DNA of 37,432 nucleotides from Hydrogenothermus sp964516095. GTDB taxonomy: Bacteria; Aquificota; Aquificia; Aquificales; Hydrogenothermaceae. The notes under the pieces are model-generated. The model was not told the DNA's origin, did not search any database, and was given only the letters and a program-made list of their open reading frames with translations. The stretch is taken from the NCBI GenBank assembly GCA_964516095.1, contig CAZEYS010000008.1, positions 1 to 37,432 on the forward strand. Reading direction: 5' to 3'. Below are positions 31,201 to 37,432 of this stretch, one piece after another. Position 1 is the stretch's first letter, and each line of letters starts with the position of its first letter. A program made the position numbers and the translations under genes.

Positions 31201-32792
31201 TGGTGATTAAGATACTTACAGCGAAAGAAATGGCATTTGCCGATGAAAATACTATAAACTTAACTAAAATTCCATCTCTGGTTTTAATGGAAAACGCTGG
31301 CAGGTCTGCTTTTGAGGTTATAAATAATGTTTTTAAAGATAAAGAAACATTTATAATAGCAGCAGGAAGTGGTAATAATGGTGGAGATGGAATTGTAATA
31401 GCACGTTATCTACTTAAAGCAGGCAAAAAAGTAAAAGTTTTCCTATTTACAGACAGCAAACAAAAACTATCTAAAGATAACTTGCACAATCTTGAAATTT
31501 ACGAAACTTTTGGCGGTGAAGCAAGTTTTATAACAGAGCCTAAAATTAATAAATTTAAAAATGCAGTAAAAGAAGCTGATGTAGTTATAGATGCTTTATT
31601 TGGAACAGGTTTTAAGCCTCCAGTTAAAGGCTACCGTGAAAAAGCGATAAAGATAATAAACAAATTTGCCAGAAATATTGTTTGTGTTGATATACCTTCT
31701 GGTCTTTCTGCCGACAGTGGAAATATTTATGGGGAATTTGTAAAAGCAAACTTAACTATTACATTTGCCTATCCAAAAAAATGCCATGTACTATATCCAG
31801 CTTCTGAGTTTTGTGGGGATGTTTATGTAGTTGATATATCTATAGATGAGAATTATTTAAAAGAGATAAAAAGATTTTTAATTACTTCCGATATACTTCA
31901 ACTTCCAAAAAGAGAGAAAAATAGCCACAAATACACATATGGTCATAACCTGGTGATAGGAGGTAGTACTGGTAAATCTGGTGCCGTTATTATGGCATCT
32001 AAAGCATCTACCAAAACAGGAGCAGGTCTTACAACTGCTGTTGTTCCAGAAAGTATAAATCATGTTATAGAAGCAAATCTTATAGAAGAAATGTCTATAC
32101 CTGTAGATGATGAGAACGGAGGTTTCGGTAAAAAGGCCTATAGACAGATTAAAAACATAATAAATCATGGAAAATTTTCTTCTATTACTATAGGTATGGG
32201 CATGGGTGTCAGTGAATATGCAAAGAGAGTTCTTGAAGTAGCTATTAATTCCAAACTTCCACTGGTTGTAGATGCAGATGGTTTGAATAATTTGGCCAAA
32301 ATTGAAAACTTTAAAAGTTTACTGAAAAAAAGGAAACACCCAACAGTCTTAACGCCCCATATTGGTGAAATGTCAAGACTAACAGGTTTAGACAAAAAGT
32401 TTATCTCAGAAAACATGGAAGAGGTTGCGAGAGATTTTTCACTTGAGACTGGTTGTATTACTGTTCTAAAATCATCCAGAGTTGTGATAGCTACACCTTC
32501 AGAAGATATATATTACTCAATACGAGGAAATGAAGCTATGGCAACGGCAGGAACTGGAGATGTGCTTGCAGGTATTCTGGGAGCATTGATAAATAGATTA
32601 TCTCCAATTGAAACAGTGAAGTTAGGAGTTTATCTCCATGGTCTTTCTGGAGAGTTGGCATCTGATAAATATGGTGTAGAAAGTGTAAAAGCCACAGACC
32701 TTATAGACTTTATACCTGAAGCCTACAGGAAAATCAAGGAAAAACAGAAAAGTTTACATAAAAAATTAGTATACAAAATCGATGACTTATGA
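31200..32792 (+). CDS. nnr: Bifunctional NAD(P)H-hydrate epimerase / dehydratase
   Basis: This 530-aa fusion repairs hydrated NAD(P)H. The N-terminal NnrE (YjeF_N) domain (about 1-225) has GSGNNGGDG (56-64) and VCVDIPSGLS. The C-terminal NnrD kinase-like dehydratase (about 235-515) has HNLVIGGSTGKSGAVIMASK, TPHIGEMSRL and AGTGDVLAG with catalytic Asp464. It epimerises S/R-NAD(P)HX and dehydrates it using ADP or ATP. The ATG overlaps the preceding stop by one base. Confidence 0.95.
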   Translation: MVIKILTAKEMAFADENTINLTKIPSLVLMENAGRSAFEVINNVFKDKETFIIAAGSGNNGGDGIVIARYLLKAGKKVKVFLFTDSKQKLSKDNLHNLEIYETFGGEASFITEPKINKFKNAVKEADVVIDALFGTGFKPPVKGYREKAIKIINKFARNIVCVDIPSGLSADSGNIYGEFVKANLTITFAYPKKCHVLYPASEFCGDVYVVDISIDENYLKEIKRFLITSDILQLPKREKNSHKYTYGHNLVIGGSTGKSGAVIMASKASTKTGAGLTTAVVPESINHVIEANLIEEMSIPVDDENGGFGKKAYRQIKNIINHGKFSSITIGMGMGVSEYAKRVLEVAINSKLPLVVDADGLNNLAKIENFKSLLKKRKHPTVLTPHIGEMSRLTGLDKKFISENMEEVARDFSLETGCITVLKSSRVVIATPSEDIYYSIRGNEAMATAGTGDVLAGILGALINRLSPIETVKLGVYLHGLSGELASDKYGVESVKATDLIDFIPEAYRKIKEKQKSLHKKLVYKIDDL

Positions 32793-32794
32793 AA

Positions 32795-33070
32795 TTAGAT
32801 AAAAGCAAACGCTAAAACTTCTAAGCTTGACTTTAATGGAGATACAGTTATTGCTTTTTTGCCACTTGGTAAATAGTGAAGTTTAACTTCTAACTTCTTA
32901 CCTATTATTGGGTCTTTATCATTTATTTCTTCAAATAGGTATTCCCAGTCAAGATAAATGGAATCATCCATTTTTGTTAAAATTTTAGATATTGTCTTTA
33001 TTCCTTCCTTATCATAGACGCGAAAAATTATGTGAAAGTTTTCATCATCATAATGATAAATTTTCAGCAT
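32795..33070 (-). CDS. Uncharacterised 91-aa protein
   Basis: This small soluble protein begins MLKIYHYDDENFHIIFRVYD and contains a basic beta-rich second half (GKKLEVKLHYLPSGKKAITV). I recognise no family. The ORF is intact, does not lie opposite another gene, and occupies an otherwise empty 330-nt slot between the convergent nnr and the hsp20 terminator, so it is likely real. No strong RBS is evident upstream of the ATG. Confidence 0.6.
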   Translation of the reverse strand: MLKIYHYDDENFHIIFRVYDKEGIKTISKILTKMDDSIYLDWEYLFEEINDKDPIIGKKLEVKLHYLPSGKKAITVSPLKSSLEVLAFAFI

Positions 33071-33090
33071 AAAAGAATTTTAATATAAAA

Positions 33091-33116
33091 AAAAAGGGAG
33101 GGAAAGCTCCCTCTTT
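33091..33116 (-). terminator. Intrinsic terminator after hsp20
   Basis: GGGAG (33096-33100) pairs with CTCCC (33107-33111) around a 6-nt loop, and the stem extends by A-T pairs outward. On the minus strand it is followed by a long T-run, as expected for the end of the hsp20 transcript 9 nt downstream of its stop. The plus strand also has TTTTT after the stem. Confidence 0.85.
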
Positions 33117-33124
33117 TTAGACGC

Positions 33125-33586
33125 TTATTGAAGGTCTATTTTGATTTCCTTTTCAGCTTGTGCTTTCGGTATTTCTATCTTTAAAATTCCGTTTTCAACA
33201 GTTGCTTTAGCCTCTTCTGGTTTTACTTCCTGTGGAAGAGGTATAACTCTTTCAAATTTTCCATAAAATCTTTCTCTTCTGTAGAAGTTCTCGTCTTTTT
33301 TCTCTTCGTCTTTCTTCACTTCTCCTCTAATTATAAGGTTGTTATCTTTTATCTTAACTTCTATATCTTCTTTTTTTGCACCTGGTATTTCAGCTTCAAC
33401 AATAATCTTATCGTCTTTCTCGTAAACATCTACTCTTGGAGCCCATACTTGTAGAGCTTGTATTTCTTTACCAGCTGGTATAACCTCTCCAAACAATCTG
33501 TTGAGTTCATTTTCTATTCTTGCTAATTCTTTAAAAGGATTCCATCCTCCAAATACAGGTAAATCCCTTCTTTCCATCTTTCCCAC
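33125..33586 (-). CDS. hsp20: Hsp20/alpha-crystallin small heat-shock protein
   Basis: This 153-aa ATP-independent holdase has an N-terminal arm (GGWNPFKELARIENELNRLF), an alpha-crystallin domain (about 45-135) with the AxxxxGxL-type ATVENGILKIEIP, and a C-terminal tail. AAGGAGGTG lies upstream of the ATG at good distance. It has its own promoter and terminator and lies downstream of the dnaK terminator on the same strand. Confidence 0.95.
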   Translation of the reverse strand: MGKMERRDLPVFGGWNPFKELARIENELNRLFGEVIPAGKEIQALQVWAPRVDVYEKDDKIIVEAEIPGAKKEDIEVKIKDNNLIIRGEVKKDEEKKDENFYRRERFYGKFERVIPLPQEVKPEEAKATVENGILKIEIPKAQAEKEIKIDLQ

Positions 33587-33614
33587 CTCCTTTATAAAAT
33601 TATTTATATAAAAT

Positions 33615-33642
33615 ATTATATTACCTTGCTAAAATTTTTCAA
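33615..33642 (-). promoter_or_regulatory. Predicted hsp20 promoter
   Basis: On the minus strand TTGAAA (33637-33642), a 16-nt spacer and TATAAT (33615-33620) lie 29 nt upstream of the hsp20 start. No CIRCE element accompanies it. Confidence 0.6.
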
Positions 33643-33700
33643 TACTTTTTACCGCTTTCGTTATAAATATTCATTTAAATAGTTTCTGTGTCAATATATG

Positions 33701-33724
33701 AAAAAGGAGGCCTTAGCAGCCTCC
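33701..33724 (-). terminator. Intrinsic terminator after dnaK
   Basis: GGAGGC (33706-33711) pairs with GCCTCC (33719-33724) around a 7-nt loop. On the minus strand the stem is followed by TTTTT. It lies 10 nt after the dnaK stop. Confidence 0.85.
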
Positions 33725-33733
33725 GCATACTTA

Positions 33734-35626
33734 TTAGTGAACTTCCGGATCTATAACGTCATCATCGGGCTTTTGTTTGTTATCTGTCTGTTGAGAGCCA
33801 CCAGTTTGAGAACCGGCTCCAGCCTGATAAAGTTTTTGGGCTATTTTGTTTGCAATTTCAGTTATTTTGTTTATCAGGCTCTGGATTTTATCTTTATCGT
33901 TTCCTGCAAGAGCTTCTTTTGATTCTTTTATTGCATCTTCTGCTTCTTTAACCTCGTTAGCATCTAGTTTTGCTTTGTTTTCGTTTACTGTTTTTTCCAA
34001 ACTATATGTTAAAGCATCTAACTGGTTTTTCAATTCTACTAATTCCTGGAATTTTTTATCTTCTTCTTCGTGTTTTTTAGCTTCTTCGATTATTTTGTTT
34101 ATTTCTTCTTCTGTTAATCCAGACGATGGTTGGACTGTTAAGGATTGACTTTTTCCTGTTGCTTTATCTGTTGCTGTTACGTGAAGTATTCCATCTGCAT
34201 CTATGTCAAAGCAAACTTCTATCTGTGGAACACCTCTTGGTGCAGGAGGTATATCTGTTAACACAAATCTACCAAGAGATTTGTTTTCTTTAGCCATTTT
34301 TCTTTCACCTTGAAGAACATGTATCTCAACTTGAGTTTGGTTATCTGCGGCTGTTGTAAATATCTCACATTTCTTAGTTGGTATTGGTGTATTTCTTGGA
34401 ATTAGTACAGTCATTACTCCACCAAGTGTTTCTATACCAAGAGATAGAGGAGTTACGTCAATAAGTAATACATCTTTAACTTCTCCAGCAAGCACTCCAC
34501 CTTGGATTGCAGCACCAATGGAAACTACTTCGTCTGGATTAACACCTTTATGAGGCTCTTTTCCAAAGAATTCTTTTATTCTTCTTTGAACAAGTGGTAT
34601 TCTTGTAGAACCTCCTACCAATACAACATCATCAATATCTTGAGGAGTTAATTTAGCAGCTTCAAGGGCTCTTTTAACAATATCCATTGTTCTATCTATA
34701 AGGTCTTTTATCATTTCCTCAAGTCTTGCTCTTGTTAACTTCTTCTCAAGGTGTAAAGGTTGTTTGCTTTCTGGGTCTATAGTTATAAATGGTAGATTTA
34801 TTTCTGTTTCCATTTTAAATGAAAGTTCTTTCTTAGCTTGTTCTGCCGCTTCTTTTAGTCTTTGGAATGCTGTTTTATCTTCTCTTAAGTCAATTCCATG
34901 TTCTTTTTTGAATTCTTCGACTAACCAGTTTATAATTCTTGCGTCTATATCTGAACCACCAAGGTGTGTATCACCATCAGATGCTTTAACTTCGATTACT
35001 CCATCGCCACCTTCCAAGATAGAAACGTCAAAAGTTCCTCCTCCAAAGTCGTAAACGAGTATTTTAACGTCGGATTTTTTATCTAATCCATAGGCCAGTG
35101 CTGCAGCTGTTGGTTCGTTTATAATTCTTTTTACTTCAAGACCTGCTATTTTTCCTGCGTCTTTTGTTGCCTGTCTTTGTCTTTCGTTAAAGTAAGCTGG
35201 AACTGTAATTACTGCTTCTGTTACTGGCTCTCCAAGATAGTTTTCAGCAGCTTCTTTTAGTTTTTTTAGGATTAAAGCTCCTACCTCTTCGGGTCTTACT
35301 ACTTTTCCAGCGTTTGGAACATCAAAAGCAGCATCCCCTTTATCGTCAGCTACAACTTTATAAGGTACATATTTGATTTCCTCTTGTACTTCATCATATT
35401 TTCTTCCAATAAATCTTTTTGATTCATAAATTGTGTTTAATGGGTCTAATACTGCTCTTCTTTTAGCAGGTTCTCCAACAAATATTTCTTTTTCTTTTGT
35501 CCATGAAACTACAGAAGGTGTAGTTCTAGCTCCTTCTTGGTTTGGAATAACAACAGGTTCCCCACCCATCATTACAGAAACAACTGAGTTTGTAGTTCCA
35601 AGGTCAATTCCAATTACTTTTCCCAT
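33734..35626 (-). CDS. dnaK: Chaperone DnaK (Hsp70)
   Basis: This 630-aa protein opens GIDLGTTNSVVSVMMGGEPV, has the ATPase phosphate motifs (VYDFGGGTFDVSILEGG and VLVGGSTRIPLVQ), the linker DVLLIDVTPLSLG and a substrate-binding domain. It ends in a Gly/Gln-rich tail closing DDDVIDPEVH. The length is normal. GGAGG lies upstream of the ATG. It is monocistronic with its own promoter and terminator, separate from grpE-dnaJ. Confidence 0.98.
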   Translation of the reverse strand: MGKVIGIDLGTTNSVVSVMMGGEPVVIPNQEGARTTPSVVSWTKEKEIFVGEPAKRRAVLDPLNTIYESKRFIGRKYDEVQEEIKYVPYKVVADDKGDAAFDVPNAGKVVRPEEVGALILKKLKEAAENYLGEPVTEAVITVPAYFNERQRQATKDAGKIAGLEVKRIINEPTAAALAYGLDKKSDVKILVYDFGGGTFDVSILEGGDGVIEVKASDGDTHLGGSDIDARIINWLVEEFKKEHGIDLREDKTAFQRLKEAAEQAKKELSFKMETEINLPFITIDPESKQPLHLEKKLTRARLEEMIKDLIDRTMDIVKRALEAAKLTPQDIDDVVLVGGSTRIPLVQRRIKEFFGKEPHKGVNPDEVVSIGAAIQGGVLAGEVKDVLLIDVTPLSLGIETLGGVMTVLIPRNTPIPTKKCEIFTTAADNQTQVEIHVLQGERKMAKENKSLGRFVLTDIPPAPRGVPQIEVCFDIDADGILHVTATDKATGKSQSLTVQPSSGLTEEEINKIIEEAKKHEEEDKKFQELVELKNQLDALTYSLEKTVNENKAKLDANEVKEAEDAIKESKEALAGNDKDKIQSLINKITEIANKIAQKLYQAGAGSQTGGSQQTDNKQKPDDDVIDPEVH

Positions 35627-35665
35627 CTTTTGTCCTCCGATTTTTATCTTTTTGCTACATATTAT

Positions 35666-35694
35666 AATTTATAACTTTAGCATGGTATTGTCAA
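35666..35694 (-). promoter_or_regulatory. Predicted dnaK promoter
   Basis: On the minus strand a consensus TTGACA (35689-35694) is followed by TATAAA at 15 nt or TAAATT at 17 nt (35666-35673). It lies about 40 nt upstream of the start. Confidence 0.5.
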
Positions 35695-35719
35695 TATTTT
35701 TTATACTAAAAATATAAAG

Positions 35720-35748
35720 TTGTAATAAATGGTGTAAAATTTTATACT
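35720..35748 (+). promoter_or_regulatory. Predicted promoter of the gene divergent from dnaK
   Basis: TTGTAA (35720-35725), a 17-nt spacer and TATACT (35743-35748) lie 26 nt before the ATG at 35775. It faces away from the dnaK promoter, with 25 nt between the two -35 elements. Confidence 0.5.
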
Positions 35749-35774
35749 TAAAATGATCATCTCGGAGGTTGAGG

Positions 35775-36278
35775 ATGAAATTAGCTTTTATAGATTTTTT
35801 AGATAAAGATGACAAACTACTTGCCGGTATACTGATAACAGACTCAAATACAAAACCCATCGAATTCAGAACAACAACAGACATTAATATAGATGAGCTT
35901 CAAAAGATATTATACGGAGAAGCTTTAAAAGAGATTTTTCTGAAAGAGAGATTTGCAGTAGACCTTGCAAAATCAACAAAAGAAAAATTCGATATCTTAT
36001 TAACAAGGGAAAAAAACATACTGGGAATTCGAAAAGAAGTAGACGCTCCTGTAGGCTACTTACATAAGTATGACCCATTTAAAGCTTTGGATAAGTACAG
36101 TCATAAAATTGTAAACATAACAGATAGATATGAACCTCTTGTATTAACCATATCTAAAGAAGATAAGAAAGACCTTATAATTTTTTCTAAAAAGCTTCAG
36201 GAAATCTATAAAATGTTTAACTTAATGGAACCCTTCAACAGAGTAAAAAAAGCTTTAGAGTATATATCCAGTTCTTAA
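35775..36278 (+). CDS. Uncharacterised 167-aa protein divergent from dnaK
   Basis: This soluble protein begins MKLAFIDFLDKDDKLLAGIL. A beta-rich N-terminal part (about 1-50) leads to helical segments around ELQKILYGEALKEIFLKERF and a C-terminal helix. DLAKSTKEKFDILLTREKN and VDAPVGYLHKYDPFKALD are further blocks. I do not recognise the family. I chose the ATG at 35775 because GGAGG lies 6 nt upstream. An in-frame TTG at 35769 is too close to it. The stop shares TTAA with the convergent bioB. Confidence 0.75.
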   Translation: MKLAFIDFLDKDDKLLAGILITDSNTKPIEFRTTTDINIDELQKILYGEALKEIFLKERFAVDLAKSTKEKFDILLTREKNILGIRKEVDAPVGYLHKYDPFKALDKYSHKIVNITDRYEPLVLTISKEDKKDLIIFSKKLQEIYKMFNLMEPFNRVKKALEYISSS

Positions 36279-37291
36279 ACTTTTACACCAAGTTCTTCCC
36301 ACAGTGAAAACGTACCTCCATTTTTCACAAGTTTTCTACCCAGTTTCTCTATCATTTCTTCATCTTTTCCTGGTTCTCTTCCTGCTCGCGTTAAGTATCC
36401 TCCAGCCATGAGAGCATTTGCGATTTCCATAGCAATATCGTGATAGTCTTTCAGGTTCTGTTCTCTTCCTCCACAGAGCCTTATCTCTGCTTTTGGATTG
36501 AAAAACCTAAACAGTGCAACTATTTTTAGACACTTTTGAGGTGTTAAATAGGCTGCGTCTTCTAAAGGAGTTCCTGGTATGGGAATGAGAAAGTTTAGAG
36601 GTATAGAGTGTACTCCTAATTCTCTGTATGTGTCAGCTAAATCTACTATGTCTTCATCTGTTTCTCCCATTCCAAATATTCCACCAGTACATGTAGAAAG
36701 ACCAACTTCCTGAATGTTCTTAATTGTTTCGTATCTATCTCTCCATGTATGTGTTGTCACAATTTTTGAGAAGAACCTTTCTGATGTTTCCAAATTATGG
36801 TTTATTCTGTTAACTCCGGCATCCTTTAAAAGCTTAAGGTCTTCTTTATCAACTGTTCCCAACGAGCAGCATACCTTAAGAGGATAGTTTTCTTTTATTT
36901 CTCTCACAGCATATGCTATCTTTTCCACTTCTTCTTTTGATGCTCTTTTACCACTCACTACAATACAGTACCTATTTGCATTTATAGAAATAGCCTTTTC
37001 TGCACCTTCTAATATATCTTCTTTAGAAACAAGACCATAACTATTTATCGGAGTTGGGTATTTTGAAGACTGGGCACAAAAAGAACAATCTTCTGAGCAT
37101 CCTCCATTTTTTGCATTTATAAGAGAGCAAAACTCTACTTCATCTTTAAAGTAGTATTCTCTTATTTTAGAAGCCTCCTCCACAAGCTCCATTAAATACT
37201 TATCTGGAATATTTAATATTTTTAATCCTTCTTCTTTAGATATTTTATCTCCATCTAAAACCTTCTTTGTAAGTTCTTTTAAAAATTCCAT
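36275..37291 (-). CDS. bioB: Biotin synthase
   Basis: This 338-aa radical SAM enzyme inserts sulfur into dethiobiotin. It has the [4Fe-4S] motif CSEDCSFCAQ (Cys65, Cys69, Cys72) and the cysteines in VCCSLGT and STCTGGIFGMGE with a downstream Arg (AEIRLCGGR) for the auxiliary [2Fe-2S] cluster. I chose the ATG at 37291 because GGAGA lies 7 nt upstream. The in-frame ATG at 37312 has no RBS and would add seven residues. Confidence 0.95.
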   Translation of the reverse strand: MEFLKELTKKVLDGDKISKEEGLKILNIPDKYLMELVEEASKIREYYFKDEVEFCSLINAKNGGCSEDCSFCAQSSKYPTPINSYGLVSKEDILEGAEKAISINANRYCIVVSGKRASKEEVEKIAYAVREIKENYPLKVCCSLGTVDKEDLKLLKDAGVNRINHNLETSERFFSKIVTTHTWRDRYETIKNIQEVGLSTCTGGIFGMGETDEDIVDLADTYRELGVHSIPLNFLIPIPGTPLEDAAYLTPQKCLKIVALFRFFNPKAEIRLCGGREQNLKDYHDIAMEIANALMAGGYLTRAGREPGKDEEMIEKLGRKLVKNGGTFSLWEELGVKV

Positions 37292-37377
37292 CTCTTTATC
37301 TCCGTTAACCATGCTTTTAATAAAAGTTTACCATACTATAAAACAACCTAAGGGCTTAATTTTTATAAAAATTTTAT

Positions 37378-37432
37378 TTATTTTGCAGATGGAACGTCAT
37401 GAATAACAACATTTTTTCCAGCCCATTTACTC
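37378..37432 (-). CDS. 3' end of an unidentified gene
   Basis: On the minus strand a frame enters from the window edge, reads SKWAGKNVVIHDVPSAK and stops at TAA (37378-37380), 87 nt upstream of bioB. The peptide looks like a genuine C-terminus, but 17 residues are too few to name it. A 16-bp perfect palindrome AATTTTTATAAAAATT (37358-37373) follows the stop. Confidence 0.4.
   Translation of the reverse strand, partial: SKWAGKNVVIHDVPSAK

Noticed and set aside
33689..33694. A second TTGACA upstream of hsp20 on the minus strand
   Set aside because: Only weak -10 candidates follow. The TTGAAA-16-TATAAT promoter nearer the gene is much better.
33846..35054. Several plus-strand ORFs of about 96-100 codons opposite dnaK
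   Set aside because: They are frame shadows of the strongly biased dnaK coding strand, Ser/Phe-rich with no homologous look.
35670..35695. Possible CIRCE (HrcA) operator upstream of dnaK
   Set aside because: Only one half-site fragment (TGCTAA) is present; the matching inverted half at 9 nt is missing.
1..37432. Search for tRNA, rRNA, CRISPR repeats, riboswitches and replication origin
   Set aside because: No cloverleaf, spaced direct repeats, DnaA-box clusters or known aptamer cores were seen in the short intergenic gaps by eye.

Overview
The window is AT-rich, densely packed bacterial chromosome with about 40 protein genes on both strands and no rRNA, tRNA or CRISPR array that I can see. 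Lysine- and isoleucine-rich proteins, frequent TTG starts, very short intergenic gaps and the gene set (DhnA-type class I aldolase, PurT, NadA, membrane-anchored ferritin, short DnaJ) fit a thermophilic member of the Aquificota. A Hydrogenothermaceae/Sulfurihydrogenibium-like organism is my best guess, but it is an inference from general knowledge, not proven by a marker here. A run of ten Ns at 21944-21953 shows that the source is a draft assembly.

Layout. 1-784 holds the 5' two-thirds of a TnpB gene (minus strand) and IS200/IS605-type hairpins beside a possible relic ORF. 1037-6056 is a plus-strand run: a PriA whose helicase motifs are eroded, a HIT hydrolase, a LapA-like membrane protein, a 48-aa membrane miniprotein, a DhnA-type aldolase and an MbfA-like ferritin/VIT1 iron transporter. 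6053-9390 is a minus-strand block: nadA, a macrodomain protein, a membrane-anchored Mrr-fold protein and a D-2-hydroxyacid dehydrogenase. Divergent from nadA, 9545-10938 reads perR, a molybdopterin oxidoreductase and a small Spy-like exported protein. 10935-13038 (minus) carries a NYN-domain nuclease, grpE and dnaJ. 13135-16561 (plus) carries rng, bamD, rsfS and murI. After a PEBP gene on the minus strand come hisD, a 4-TM protein and pyrE, then a CcsA/HemX-like gene on the minus strand. 20321-26295 (plus) carries comM, an RNase Z-like gene, hemL, a SnoaL-like gene, nrdR and purT. pabC lies opposite. 27168-32792 (plus) carries rph, purA, three overlapping uncharacterised genes and nnr. The right end has hsp20 and dnaK on the minus strand with real intrinsic terminators, an unknown gene divergent from dnaK, bioB, and the last codons of a further gene.

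Functionally most of this is housekeeping: cofactor synthesis (NAD, haem, biotin, folate), purine, pyrimidine and histidine synthesis, RNA processing (RNase G, RNase PH, RNase Z, NYN), envelope assembly (BamD, LapA, MurI) and the DnaK/DnaJ/GrpE/Hsp20 chaperones. The most unusual items are the PriA pseudo-helicase, the nadA-macrodomain-Mrr cluster, the PerR-linked molybdoenzyme operon, the three-gene unknown block between purA and nnr, a probable ATA start on rsfS, a dual-start PEBP gene, and the pattern that all seven convergent gene pairs meet within a few bases or overlap.
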